Below, piece after piece: positions 29,428 to 38,789 of a stretch of 64,000 nucleotides of DNA. Under the pieces are notes generated by a model. It searched no databases. It saw nothing but the letters and a program-made list of their open reading frames with translations, and had not been told where the DNA came from. Origin of the DNA: Paludibacteraceae bacterium (GTDB taxonomy: Bacteria; Bacteroidota; Bacteroidia; Bacteroidales; Paludibacteraceae). The stretch is from positions 62,001 to 126,000 of the forward strand of contig JAFXPK010000023.1 of the NCBI GenBank assembly GCA_017527905.1. The letters run 5' to 3'. Each line of letters starts with the position of its first letter. Within the stretch, counting starts at the first letter, position 1. Position numbers and translations under genes: made by a program.

Positions 29428-29756
29428 TTAAACAGGCCTTATGACAAGACCCTGAACCATCAAAACATAAATCTCGCCGAATCAAACAACAGAGATCTCA
29501 CAAAAGCGGGTTATCCACTATTCATGCGCAAAAATAACCATAAAAACAGAGAGAATCTAAAATGCGCAACACATGAAATAATATTTTTTCATAATATACT
29601 GAGAAACAAAAAGTTGCGTAAAATCCATCATCGACATATAAATCACAGCCATTCCATGTCCGAAGGAAAAGCAAAGCGGCCGCAGGATATTCCCGCAGCC
29701 GCTTTCTACTAACATGATACAAGTATAATAATCCTGCAAAAAGCAGAATAAGATTT
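29428..29756. other. Spacer between rnz and the xylanase gene
   Basis: Both flanking genes are on the minus strand, so this 329-bp region holds the rnz promoter and the xylanase terminator (29673-29705). Two short overlapping frames here have poor composition and are not considered genes. No RNA gene was recognised. Confidence 0.4.
29673..29705 (-). terminator. Probable terminator of the xylanase gene
   Basis: Perfect 8-bp stem AAAGCGGC/GCCGCTTT (29673-29680 with 29698-29705), followed on the minus strand by GCTTTTCC. The T-run is short, so this is less certain than the other terminators. It lies about 50 bp beyond the xylanase stop. Confidence 0.5.
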
Positions 29757-31826
29757 TTATTTTGCCACAACAAGTTTGCTTACTGACACGCCATTCTCTG
29801 TAACGATGCGAACCATGTAGTTGCCATCTTGCAGATCAGCGACAGAGATAGCGTTCTCATTGCTCTTCTTCAGCACAACACCTTCCGTTGAGATGATCTC
29901 AACACTGATTGGAGTGACACCATAAACCCTTACCTCAGAAGATGCAGGGTTCGGCCCGATTGCGACTAGTGCGTTAACGTCCTCCACAGAACTTACGTAA
30001 CCTTCCAAATCGAATTGGATCCAATCTATATCAATCCAGCTTCCTGTGTTCTTGATGACCATGTTCTGAACGCCTTTCTTAAGCGAAACTTTTTTGCTCA
30101 CCTTCACATCGTCAAATGTTCCCCAGCTGCCCAATTTCTTAACACTCACATCGAAAGACACATTTGATTCGTCGAACTCCACTGACAATGAACCTGAATC
30201 ATTGCCTTCACCCAAGTGCAGTGTCACGTCGTAGTCACCATCCTTTTTCACGTCAACGGTATAAGACATCCACTCGTCACCTTCGAACGAACCGACTGCC
30301 ACACCGCCAGAGATCTCTTTGAGGTCAACATCATCCTTACGATAGTGGTTGGTGTAGTCGTCGCATTTGTTGCCATCCGATTGATCGAAATAGGCCATGC
30401 CGGAAGCACCCTCGTCATAATTCTCAGCCTCAATCTTACCAGGGATAACTGCGGCGGATCCGCCATAAGGCTTGTTAGGTTCAACCACCTTAACAGAAGA
30501 AGATCCTTTTACCTCATCATTGCTGTTCGTGATGACTACAACCTTGATGGAGTAGTTTCCAGCCTCTTCAGGAGTCCAAGTAAAGGATTCTCCCTCACCG
30601 ATCTTAGTGTCACCAGCGTAATAGGTTACGCTCTTAATGCCGCTATCCGAATTCTTCAATGTAACCGAGAAGTCCACACTCTTGCCAAGGACAACCGTAG
30701 ACTTGCTTACCTCAACGCTTGCTGATGGACCGGCAGGACCACCTGCTTCCTTTCCGCAGAACTTTGCCGTTGCGGCCTTGGCTTTGTCGGATGCCATGTA
30801 TTCGCGCAACCATTTCATGCTAGCACGGTCTTGGCCTTGACCCGACACTAAACCTGTATTGGATCTCCAAGTGGCGCCATTTATATATCCCCAGATTGTA
30901 ATACCAGAGACGTAGTCAGCCTCCCACATGGCAGGGAAGGAACCCTTCATGATATCCAACTGGGTGTTGTCGTTGGCCTGATTGATATCATACTCTGTAA
31001 TGTAACACTGCAACTCCCTACCGCCATTCCTTGTGATTTGGTCGTGGATATCCTTCAGATTGTTCTCGAAACCAGACATGCTGTTGCCGTGTCCCTGGTA
31101 ATAATCGTCCAAATCGTGGGTCTGATGTCCGTAAGCATCGATTGGAGCGCCTTGTTTTACCAATGTCGAAACAAGGCTTATGAACTCACTTTTCTGGTGG
31201 GTGAGAGTGTTATAGTCGTTGTAAATCAACACGGCGTTAGGGAATCTCTCACGAGCCATTTTAAATGCCTCTGTAATCCATTTGTAGTCGGAAGGTTTAT
31301 CGCTGTTACCCAATGCTTGGCTCAAGAGTTTCTTGAAATCACCACCACCACTACCTTCGGCATGTCCCGGAATTGCCTCGTTAACAACATCGATTATCGC
31401 CAAATCAGGATACTTGATCGCAACAGCGTCCATCCAATATCCAACCTGTTGCTTCAATTCGGAAGGCGAACAGTTTGACAAAACTGTCGGGAATTGGCTG
31501 GTCCAAACGAGACAGTGGAATTTGAATAATACATTATTCTGTTTACACCATTTGTAATGAGCGTCGCTAGAACTCCATTTCCACTTCTGAATACCTTCTT
31601 GTGCGCTGCTCACCTTGCAATTCACGATTTCGCCCCATTTGGACTCATTCTCGCAAGTGAGCTGATCCCACATTGCCTCATACTTCAAACCGCTCACATT
31701 GGGTTGTATTTGCCCCCTTGTGGTGATGTTACCCAAAAACTTACATGTGTTTTTGTTCAATTGTGCGTTCGCCATACCTATACTCATAAGTATGGCAGTA
31801 ATTAGTGTAATAAAAACTCTATTCAT
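29757..31826 (-). CDS. GH10 endo-1,4-beta-xylanase with Ig-like, CBM6-like and type IX sorting domains
   Basis: Secreted protein of 689 residues with signal peptide (about 1-21, ending ANAQ). The GH10 barrel spans about 30-350; the acid/base is Glu150 in DVVNEAI and the nucleophile Glu278 in YITEYD, with FKFHCLVWTSQFP and WGYINGATWR also typical. An Ig-like domain (about 370-450, VLGKSVDFSVTL) follows, then a CBM6/CBM35-like carbohydrate-binding domain (about 458-608, GKIEAENYDEG...GSWIDIDWIQFDLEG) and a sorting domain with the GPNPASSEVRVYG start (about 615-689). It should be exported by the type IX system and attack xylan at the cell surface or outside. It is divergent from the CotH gene across a 461-bp region; no other polysaccharide-utilisation genes are adjacent. 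Confidence 0.93.
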   Translation of the reverse strand: MNRVFITLITAILMSIGMANAQLNKNTCKFLGNITTRGQIQPNVSGLKYEAMWDQLTCENESKWGEIVNCKVSSAQEGIQKWKWSSSDAHYKWCKQNNVLFKFHCLVWTSQFPTVLSNCSPSELKQQVGYWMDAVAIKYPDLAIIDVVNEAIPGHAEGSGGGDFKKLLSQALGNSDKPSDYKWITEAFKMARERFPNAVLIYNDYNTLTHQKSEFISLVSTLVKQGAPIDAYGHQTHDLDDYYQGHGNSMSGFENNLKDIHDQITRNGGRELQCYITEYDINQANDNTQLDIMKGSFPAMWEADYVSGITIWGYINGATWRSNTGLVSGQGQDRASMKWLREYMASDKAKAATAKFCGKEAGGPAGPSASVEVSKSTVVLGKSVDFSVTLKNSDSGIKSVTYYAGDTKIGEGESFTWTPEEAGNYSIKVVVITNSNDEVKGSSSVKVVEPNKPYGGSAAVIPGKIEAENYDEGASGMAYFDQSDGNKCDDYTNHYRKDDVDLKEISGGVAVGSFEGDEWMSYTVDVKKDGDYDVTLHLGEGNDSGSLSVEFDESNVSFDVSVKKLGSWGTFDDVKVSKKVSLKKGVQNMVIKNTGSWIDIDWIQFDLEGYVSSVEDVNALVAIGPNPASSEVRVYGVTPISVEIISTEGVVLKKSNENAISVADLQDGNYMVRIVTENGVSVSKLVVAK

Positions 31827-32201
31827 TTTTCGTGTTTTTTATAATATTAAACTATATTTGCGTCACCTAAAAAACCGTCGTTTGCCCTATTTTTTTCGTC
31901 GTTGTTTGAAGGATTTTCAGCGTTGTCAGAAAAACTATCAAAACGGGGGCAAGTTACAAATTATATCCGACATAACAACTATTTCTAGATTTTTTTTCAA
32001 AAAAAGAAACAAATCGGGTTCATTTACCGTATCGGATATTTACATTCATTCATTTTTAACCATATAATCACTCACACTTTTAAGACTGGCGCACATAACG
32101 TTTCATTCGCCTCATCTAAATGAACCCGACATGATTTGAATCAAAACAACAACGAAAGATTTCTCCGGACTAAATCATCCATGTTTAATTTTGTCGGAAT
32201 T

Positions 32202-32213
32202 TGAAACGTTTCA
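32202..32213. promoter_or_regulatory. Perfect 12-bp palindrome, candidate operator
   Basis: TGAAACGTTTCA is a perfect inverted repeat ending 13 bp before the -33 element of the CotH promoter. Nine of its bases (AACGTTTCA) recur at 32097-32105. The shape resembles operators of LacI/GalR-type regulators, but no regulator is encoded nearby. Confidence 0.4.
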
Positions 32214-32226
32214 CAAACAATTAGGC

Positions 32227-32256
32227 TTGTAAATCCATCCAAAAGCGATATATTCG
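32227..32256 (+). promoter_or_regulatory. Promoter of the CotH-family gene
   Basis: TTG (32227-32229), a 19-bp spacer and TATATTCG (32249-32256) match the Bacteroidetes pattern with one mismatch in the -7 box. The ATG at 32288 follows 31 bp later. Confidence 0.65.
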
Positions 32257-32287
32257 CGGCCGTATCCTGACAAACTAAACAACAGAC

Positions 32288-35200
32288 ATGTATAAAAGAA
32301 TCTTTTTATCGGCAGTTATCACCGCAGTCTATGTGACACTGTCATTTGCGAAAGTCTCCATCAACGAACTTTCGACATGCAACTACTCGTCCTTCATGAA
32401 CAGGGACAATTACAACTTCTCCAACTATATCGAATTCACCACCGACGAAGACTCCGTCAACCTGAACGGATACACAATCACCCACTACGGCAAGCAGGCG
32501 GTCAAGGGGAAACTCGTGGTACGATGGAGATGGGTCGTGAACAAAGATTGGGTAATCACACCCAACACCGTCCTTTGGCTCGACGAGACTAAGAAAAATG
32601 GCCATGCGGACTTCAAACTGGACGCTGACGGAGGTGCCATTGTGCTATCAGAAGAAGGCACAGTCATCGACTCCCTCCACTACGAAAAGATGGGAACCAA
32701 CCTTGCCTACGGACGCACCGACAAAGGATGTGGCTACATGTCACCCACACCCGGCAGCCCGAACAGCAGGGCATACGCCGACATCAACACCTGCCGATGC
32801 GCCTCCCCCACCCTCAGCCACAAGGGAGGCATCATGAGCGAACCGTTCCAACTCAGCATAGAGGGGGAAGGTGAGATCTACTACACCACCAACGGTTCGG
32901 ACCCGACACCAGAGACCGGCACACGCTACACCGAACCCATTTATATCGACAGATGCTCGAATATAAAGGCCAAATCATTCATAGACAGCCTAATACCTAG
33001 CAAAACTGTCACGGCCACCTACCTCATAAACGACAAAGTCCACGATAGCATTGGATTCTCCATCCCTATCGTATCCATCACGGTAGACTCCAGCTACTTC
33101 TACAGCGATTCCCTAGGCATCTGCGTTGTCGGGAAAAACGGAGTCGCCGGAGAAAAAAGTTGTACGAGGGCCAAAGCCAACTATAACCAAGAGTGGAAAC
33201 GCCCCGTCAACTTCGAATACATCGTGGACGGACAGTCCGTCGTTTGCCAAGAGCTAGAGGCCAAAGTGGAAGGGGGATGTTCCAGAACAGAGAAAATCAA
33301 ATCCCTCGCCCTCAAGGCCAGCAACAAGACGGGGGAAGACTCCATCAACTACCATTTCTTCCAATCGAAGCCAGACATCCTACACTCCACACTACACCTC
33401 AGGAACGGCGGCACCGCCTACTCCAAAGTGCGCATCAGAGATGGCCTGATGCAAACACTCGCCATCGGCATGAACATAGACTACCAGGCATTCCAACCCG
33501 TGGCATATTACATCAACGGAGTATACCAAGGATTGATGGATCTGAACGAACGAACCAATGCAGACTACATTGAAGCCAATTACGGCATCGACGAAGAGGA
33601 CATCGACCTCATCACACTCTCCGACCAACTTGGCATACGAGCCAGCGAAGGTGACATAGATGCCTATGACGACATGGTGTCCGCCCTGAAAAACGCCGGC
33701 AAAGCAGACTCCGTCACCTTGTACGAGAGAGCCTGCGGACGCATGGACATGGACGAATACGTGGATTACCAGATTTTCCAACAATTCATCGTCAACACAG
33801 ACTGGCCCGGCAACAACACGAAGATTTGGAGGGAAAGAGAGAACGGTAAATTCCGATGGATACTCTTCAACACAGACTTCGGATTCGGACTCCCCGGATA
33901 CGAATACCTGGGCGGAGCCAACAAAAACATGATCGAATGGTGCGCAGGGAAAGGAACCCTGCAATGGGCCAACAGATATGCTTGGATGATCACAATATTC
34001 AGGAGCCTATACCAAAACAGGTTCTTCAAGAAAAAATTCACGACGAAGTTCCTCATCCACCTCTCCTCCACCCTCTCCCCGCAACGGATCGAGGCTGTAT
34101 TCGACAGTATTTCGACACTTGTGGACAAGGAATACCAAATATCGTTCAACGGAACGACAGGTAAGAAGGCGACCGCCTCCATGAGATCATTCGCGATGAA
34201 CCGTCACAAATATATCTACGGTCATCTACAAAACTATGTCGGCGGTGGAGACACCGTCAGCCTTCAACTCGCTTCGGAAAGGAAGGATGCCAAACTATAT
34301 TTCAACGGAGAGCTCATCACCAGCTACAACGGCAAGTATTTCTCCAACTACGAGCTGGAGCTCAACGTCATCCCGCCACAGGGCTATGAGCTGGACAAAT
34401 GGGTCATCACGTGCGACACGATCGGTGAAGTCGCTTCCGACACACTGGAGCCAAGGAACAAACTGCCAGGATACTTGGTGACCAAACTCCGCTCGGGAGG
34501 AAAGATCACGGCCACCTTCAAACCGGCTGACGAACCTAAGCCAGAGGGCATGCCGACACTCGTCATCAACGAGATATGCACCTCCAGCAGCGCACTTTCC
34601 AAGAACCCCGGACCTAATGGGAAGTTCTCGGATTGGATTGAGATATACAATTACGGAGAGGAGAGCTACGACTTGGCCAACTATACCCTCTCCATCATAG
34701 GCACAGACACAAAAACACTCAAACAATCAACGATCCCCGTAGGCTACGAGCATACCATCATACGCCCTAAGGAGCACAAAGTTCTCTGGGCGAACGGAGA
34801 CAGCACCATCAGTCCTTCCAGCCTCAACTTCGCCATCAACAAGGACAGTCTCTACACCATCTGTCTTTTACGCAACGACACAGACTATATCGACTGCGTG
34901 GAGCTTGTGGCCCTGCAGACCAACGAATCCTACGCAAGAGAGGTGGACAGTTCGGCGAACTGGGTCATCTACGGAATCGACCCGCTGGAACTCAACCCTA
35001 CGCCAGGCAAGAAGAACGGAGAAAAGGACACCACCGGCGTGAACAACACCCTCGCCGACCTCATGTCGCTCTCCCTCTACCCCAACCCGGCCAACCAACA
35101 GATCCACATCCAAGCCTCAGAACCAATGGAGCAGGTCATCTTTTACGACATGACAGGCAACCAACGGCTACGCCTTCGCCCGAAAGAACGACAGCTCTCT

Positions 35201-35290
35201 CTGGAAATCACAACATGGCCAAGAGGTTTGTACCTTATAGAAATCATTACAGATAACAAGTCGGGCTTACTCAAATTCCTGAAAAAATAA
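32288..35290 (+). CDS. CotH-kinase family surface protein with two lamin-tail domains and type IX sorting domain
   Basis: Secreted protein of 1000 residues; signal peptide about 1-21. In order: a lamin-tail domain (about 22-155, SINELST...GYTITHYG); a chitobiase C-terminal-like domain (about 183-245, IYYTTNGSDPTPETG); and a CotH kinase domain (about 255-620) with NGVYQGLMDLNERTNADYI and the metal-binding NTDFGFG near 528-534. A beta-repeat region (about 655-745) follows, then a second lamin-tail domain (about 757-905, LVINEICTSSS...DWIEIYNYG) and a sorting domain (about 925-1000, LSLYPNPANQQIHI). CotH kinases phosphorylate proteins in spore coats and in effectors; in Bacteroidetes they are common on cell-surface proteins and the substrate is unknown. 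The gene is a single unit with its own promoter and terminator. Confidence 0.88.
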   Translation: MYKRIFLSAVITAVYVTLSFAKVSINELSTCNYSSFMNRDNYNFSNYIEFTTDEDSVNLNGYTITHYGKQAVKGKLVVRWRWVVNKDWVITPNTVLWLDETKKNGHADFKLDADGGAIVLSEEGTVIDSLHYEKMGTNLAYGRTDKGCGYMSPTPGSPNSRAYADINTCRCASPTLSHKGGIMSEPFQLSIEGEGEIYYTTNGSDPTPETGTRYTEPIYIDRCSNIKAKSFIDSLIPSKTVTATYLINDKVHDSIGFSIPIVSITVDSSYFYSDSLGICVVGKNGVAGEKSCTRAKANYNQEWKRPVNFEYIVDGQSVVCQELEAKVEGGCSRTEKIKSLALKASNKTGEDSINYHFFQSKPDILHSTLHLRNGGTAYSKVRIRDGLMQTLAIGMNIDYQAFQPVAYYINGVYQGLMDLNERTNADYIEANYGIDEEDIDLITLSDQLGIRASEGDIDAYDDMVSALKNAGKADSVTLYERACGRMDMDEYVDYQIFQQFIVNTDWPGNNTKIWRERENGKFRWILFNTDFGFGLPGYEYLGGANKNMIEWCAGKGTLQWANRYAWMITIFRSLYQNRFFKKKFTTKFLIHLSSTLSPQRIEAVFDSISTLVDKEYQISFNGTTGKKATASMRSFAMNRHKYIYGHLQNYVGGGDTVSLQLASERKDAKLYFNGELITSYNGKYFSNYELELNVIPPQGYELDKWVITCDTIGEVASDTLEPRNKLPGYLVTKLRSGGKITATFKPADEPKPEGMPTLVINEICTSSSALSKNPGPNGKFSDWIEIYNYGEESYDLANYTLSIIGTDTKTLKQSTIPVGYEHTIIRPKEHKVLWANGDSTISPSSLNFAINKDSLYTICLLRNDTDYIDCVELVALQTNESYAREVDSSANWVIYGIDPLELNPTPGKKNGEKDTTGVNNTLADLMSLSLYPNPANQQIHIQASEPMEQVIFYDMTGNQRLRLRPKERQLSLEITTWPRGLYLIEIITDNKSGLLKFLKK

Positions 35291-35334
35291 ACATTTATAC
35301 TCTCACTTCAGGAATAATAAAAAACGACTTCAGA

Positions 35335-35365
35335 AGGCGCGGAAATTTTTTCTGCGCCTCTTTTA
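35335..35365 (+). terminator. Terminator of the CotH-family gene
   Basis: A 6-bp GC-rich stem AGGCGC/GCGCCT (35335-35340 with 35354-35359) with partial inner pairing is followed by CTTTTAT. It lies 45 bp after the stop codon. Confidence 0.6.
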
Positions 35366-35384
35366 TATATTTAGCGAAAACCGC

Positions 35385-35415
35385 TTGTTTCGTTCAAAAA
35401 AATGACGTAATTTCG
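35385..35415 (+). promoter_or_regulatory. Promoter of the aminotransferase gene
   Basis: TTG (35385-35387), a 20-bp spacer and TAATTTCG (35408-35415), one mismatch from TAnnTTTG. The start codon is at 35507, leaving a leader of about 85 nt. Confidence 0.7.
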
Positions 35416-35430
35416 CACCTAATTTAGGTG
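35416..35430. promoter_or_regulatory. Perfect palindrome at the aminotransferase transcription start
   Basis: CACCTAATTTAGGTG is a perfect 7+1+7 inverted repeat directly abutting the -7 box, so it would cover the transcription start. It could be a repressor operator or form a short 5' hairpin in the mRNA. No regulator is known from this sequence. Confidence 0.45.
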
Positions 35431-35506
35431 TGCAAGATTTACAAACCTAACAAACTGAAATTAAACAGTATACATAAGAAAACAATTATAAAATAGACGA
35501 AAAAAA

Positions 35507-36703
35507 ATGGATCAAGTATCAGCCCGTTTAGCGGCCTTATCGCCATCAGAGACGCTTGCCATGTCGCAAAAAAGCCAAGAGCTACGCGCACAAGGCATAG
35601 ATGTAATCAACTTAAGTGTAGGAGAACCTGACTTCAACACCCCAAAGCACATCAAGGCGGCTGCGCAAAAGGCAATCGACGACAATTTCTCATTCTACTC
35701 CCCAGTGCCAGGCTACATGCCTCTCAGAAAAGCTATCGCGGAGAAGTTGAAGAAAGAGAACGGGTTGGATTTCGACCCAAGCCAAATCGTCTGCTCAAAC
35801 GGTGCGAAACAGGCGGTCTGCAACGCTATCATGAGCCTTGTCGGACCTGGTGACGAAGTGATCGTCCCTGCACCATACTGGGTAAGCTACGTTGAGATGG
35901 TGAAATTGGCCGAGGGTACCAACGTGATCGTGAAGGCCGGTTTGGAGCAAAACTTCAAGATCACTCCAGCACAATTGGAAGAGGCTATCACGCCTAAGAC
36001 GAAGTTGTTGATCCTCTGCTCTCCTTCCAACCCTACAGGAAGCGTTTATTCCAAAGAGGAGTTGAAGGGCTTGGCTGAAGTGATCGGCAAACACCCTAAT
36101 ATGTTCGTCCTCGCCGACGAGATCTACGAGCACATCAACTACGTGGGCAAGCACGAGAGCATCGCCCAATTCCCTGAGGTGAAAGACCACGTGATCATCA
36201 TAAACGGTGTATCCAAAGGCTATGCGATGACGGGTTGGAGATTGGGCTGGATGGCCGCTCCGAAATGGATCGCCAACGCTTGCAACAAACTCCAAGGACA
36301 ATATACATCCGGACCTTGCTCCATCGCACAGAAAGCGGCTGAGGCTGCTTACACGGGCGACCAAAGCAGCGTGGAGACCATGCGTCAGGCTTTCGAGCGC
36401 AGACGTGACCTCGTCGTTAAGATGGCGGGCGAAATCTCCGGCTTCAAGGTGAACAAACCGGACGGCGCCTTCTACATCTTCCCTGAGTGCGACTCTTACT
36501 TCGGCAAGAAGACGCCTAAGGGCGACGTGATCAAAACTGCGGCCGACCTCGCCATGTACCTCTTGGTGGACGGCCACGTGGCTTGCGTGGGCGGTGGCGC
36601 CTTCGGTGCTCCGAACTGCATCCGTATGTCTTACGCCACTTCTGAGGAGAACCTCACCGAGGCGTTCAAACGTATCAAAAAGGCATTGGACGTCCTGAAA
36701 TAA
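35507..36703 (+). CDS. Class I PLP-dependent aminotransferase (aspartate aminotransferase-like)
   Basis: Protein of 398 residues, usual length for aspartate aminotransferase subgroup Ib. The PLP lysine is Lys237 in NGVSKGYAMTGWRLGW. Other family motifs are SVGEPDFNTP near residue 37, APYWVSY at 122-128, CSPSNPTGSVY near 171-181 and ADEIYE at 203-208. The final Arg that binds the substrate carboxylate is in CIRMSYA. The likely reaction is aspartate plus 2-oxoglutarate to oxaloacetate plus glutamate, though prephenate or aromatic acceptors are possible in this subgroup. Codon use is strongly biased and regular, as in highly expressed genes. It has its own promoter and a strong terminator. Confidence 0.92.
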   Translation: MDQVSARLAALSPSETLAMSQKSQELRAQGIDVINLSVGEPDFNTPKHIKAAAQKAIDDNFSFYSPVPGYMPLRKAIAEKLKKENGLDFDPSQIVCSNGAKQAVCNAIMSLVGPGDEVIVPAPYWVSYVEMVKLAEGTNVIVKAGLEQNFKITPAQLEEAITPKTKLLILCSPSNPTGSVYSKEELKGLAEVIGKHPNMFVLADEIYEHINYVGKHESIAQFPEVKDHVIIINGVSKGYAMTGWRLGWMAAPKWIANACNKLQGQYTSGPCSIAQKAAEAAYTGDQSSVETMRQAFERRRDLVVKMAGEISGFKVNKPDGAFYIFPECDSYFGKKTPKGDVIKTAADLAMYLLVDGHVACVGGGAFGAPNCIRMSYATSEENLTEAFKRIKKALDVLK

Positions 36704-36726
36704 AAGGATGTTCCGACTATAGAGCA

Positions 36727-36759
36727 AGAGGGTATATCGTAACGGTATACCCTCTTTTT
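36727..36759 (+). terminator. Strong terminator of the aminotransferase gene
   Basis: Perfect 10-bp stem AGAGGGTATA/TATACCCTCT (36727-36736 with 36746-36755), 9-nt loop, followed by TTTTTC. Confidence 0.88.
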
Positions 36760-36794
36760 CATCACAACATATTCCAAGTTTAATCCAAAGAACT

Positions 36795-37844
36795 ATGATG
36801 AAGCACATGAAACAAATACTCCTCTCTTCCCTACTTCTGCTGAGTTTGACATGCGCCGCAAACATGCCAGCTCCCCATGTGTTTACGATAAGTCCGGAAG
36901 TAATCATAGTTCCCGACGACAATGAGGAATATATAATCGGCTACTACGACAAGGACAAAACGACCTCCGACTTCACATTCAGCCAAGCGACTGATTATAA
37001 AGTAAAAGGCTCATCATTTTCAGGCATAGACAGCACAGGCAAAATCATACGCCCAAGCATCTGTTACAACAGCGGGGACACCTTGATCATAGACCTAAAC
37101 ATGGCGGAGGATAGAGATTCGTCCGCAAACAGAGACTGCATATGGCATTGGGATAGCCAGGAGCAGCAATGGGGAAACCTTGACAACGCAGAGGACAATG
37201 CGGTTGCAGTCGAAGAAGAGGACCTGTCCCAAGAAGAGGAATTGCGGCGGAAAATCATAGAGGGATTCAAAGCCTGCGACACTTCCCAACTCATCCGGGC
37301 AAAGGGGAAAAGCATCATCCATTACACAGGGAAGTCCTCCTCTGTGAATGTGGTCATCTACAAACCAAGCACAGATTGGTACTACATCAGTCCCACCATA
37401 CTGAATGACTACAAACAGGAATCAGTCCCCCATTTCCCTAATTCCCTACAATGGATCACTATCCTTTTATCGATGATCATAACCGTCATCGTCGAAGTGG
37501 GTGTCGGATGGTTGTTCTTTTACCGCTCAAAAAAGGATTTGGCGATTATCGCCGCAACCAACGCCATCACCAACATACTGATGAACATCACCCTATGCTC
37601 CACCATCTTCGCCAACACCTCCTACGCTAAGGGTTTGGGCTTCGCCGCCCTGCTGATCGTCGTAGAACCCATCATATGGATTGTAGAGAGCATCGTCTAC
37701 TCCTTCGCACTGGAGAAGAAAGCCAAACACTACATCCTGAAGGCATGGGGCTTCGCCCTTGCGGCCAATGTGGCATCCCTGGGCATAGGCCTGCTGCTCG
37801 GACATTGCGTCAAAGAACTTGCGATCCTCATACTGCAGTTATAA
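36795..37844 (+). CDS. Unknown membrane protein with large extracytoplasmic domain
   Basis: Protein of 349 residues that I do not recognise. A signal peptide (about 1-22, LLSLTCAA) leads to a soluble domain of about 195 residues with an acidic stretch near 130-150 (VAVEEEDLSQEEE). Four transmembrane helices follow, about 220-245, 250-275, 283-307 and 322-343. Starts at 36795, 36798 and 36807 are all possible. It stands between two terminator-bounded units and a downstream MBL-fold gene 72 bp away. The four-helix C-terminal half resembles small integral membrane sensors only in layout; I assign no function. Confidence 0.65.
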   Translation: MMKHMKQILLSSLLLLSLTCAANMPAPHVFTISPEVIIVPDDNEEYIIGYYDKDKTTSDFTFSQATDYKVKGSSFSGIDSTGKIIRPSICYNSGDTLIIDLNMAEDRDSSANRDCIWHWDSQEQQWGNLDNAEDNAVAVEEEDLSQEEELRRKIIEGFKACDTSQLIRAKGKSIIHYTGKSSSVNVVIYKPSTDWYYISPTILNDYKQESVPHFPNSLQWITILLSMIITVIVEVGVGWLFFYRSKKDLAIIAATNAITNILMNITLCSTIFANTSYAKGLGFAALLIVVEPIIWIVESIVYSFALEKKAKHYILKAWGFALAANVASLGIGLLLGHCVKELAILILQL

Positions 37845-37916
37845 CCCCGACATCAGACATTCTTCATTCCTATATTTCGCGGAAAAACATTAAATTCGCA
37901 TAGAAAACGGAAAGGC

Positions 37917-38720
37917 ATGAAACTGAAGATATTGACAGAGAACACGGTCTTCCAAGCGAAGATGAAGGCCGAACTGGGTTTTTCCCTCCTCATCGAGACT
38001 GACGAGGGGCAAAACATCTTGTTCGACACGGGGCAAACCGACCTCTACGCCTACAATGCGGAGATCGCAGGCGTGGACATATCCTCCATCCAGGCGCTCG
38101 TCATCAGCCACGGACATTATGACCACACGGGCGGACTGGCCCACTTCCTGGTCCACAACGACCATGCGCCGGTCTATGCGAAAGAGGGCTTCGACGTGGT
38201 ACGCTACGGCACAGGCAACCGATGTATCGGACTGCCTTGCCAAAACGCATTAGATGCCTCACGCATCAGAAGGGTCACAGAGATCACGGAAGTACTGCCC
38301 GGCATCTTCGTCATGCCAGAGGTGAAACTCTTCGACCCGCACGAAACGCACTTCACCAACATGGAGATCCAAAAGGGGGAAGGTCGCGCGGAAGACCAAT
38401 TCGAGGACGAGCAATACATCTGCATCCGGCACGAAGGGAAAATCACCATCGTGAGCGGCTGCGCACACCGTGGCATCGTCAACACGATACGAAGCGCGAA
38501 GGAACACTTCAGTGAGCCCATCCGCCTCGTGATCGGAGGGTTCCACACCCTGCACGAATCACCCAACAAAATCAGCCACATCGCAAAGTTGATGAACCAA
38601 CTGGAGATAGAGGAGATCGTCGCCTGCCACTGCACCGGCATCGAGCAATACGCGCAACTCAAGCAGGAGTACAAAGGGAAGATCTCCTATGGGCACGTGG
38701 GGATGAACTTCTTCGTCTGA
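37917..38720 (+). CDS. MBL-fold metallohydrolase
   Basis: Protein of 267 residues. The metallo-beta-lactamase motif HGHYDH (residues 65-70) lies in VISHGHYDHTGGL, later ligands are in VSGCAHRGIVNT and GGFHTLHES, and the last His is in CHCTGIEQY. The layout and motifs match the COG1237 group, related to archaeal 7,8-dihydropterin-6-methyl-4-(beta-D-ribofuranosyl)aminobenzene 5'-phosphate synthase. No pterin pathway genes are nearby, so the substrate is unknown. No signal peptide. It probably has its own promoter in the 72-bp gap upstream (TAAATTCG at 37891-37898), although no TTG is well spaced. Confidence 0.85.
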   Translation: MKLKILTENTVFQAKMKAELGFSLLIETDEGQNILFDTGQTDLYAYNAEIAGVDISSIQALVISHGHYDHTGGLAHFLVHNDHAPVYAKEGFDVVRYGTGNRCIGLPCQNALDASRIRRVTEITEVLPGIFVMPEVKLFDPHETHFTNMEIQKGEGRAEDQFEDEQYICIRHEGKITIVSGCAHRGIVNTIRSAKEHFSEPIRLVIGGFHTLHESPNKISHIAKLMNQLEIEEIVACHCTGIEQYAQLKQEYKGKISYGHVGMNFFV

Positions 38721-38789
38721 AAAAACCAGAGACCGATTACTAAAATCACTTAGAAAACGTAGGATTGTCTAACAAAAAACATACATATC

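Larger units (their letters stand above)
31827..32287. other. Divergent regulatory region between the xylanase and CotH genes
   Basis: This 461-bp AT-rich region feeds both secreted-protein genes. On the plus side it has a good promoter (32227-32256) and a perfect palindrome just upstream (32202-32213) with a related half-site at 32097-32105. For the xylanase I see only a near match to TAnnTTTG. No ORF or RNA gene is evident. Confidence 0.5.
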
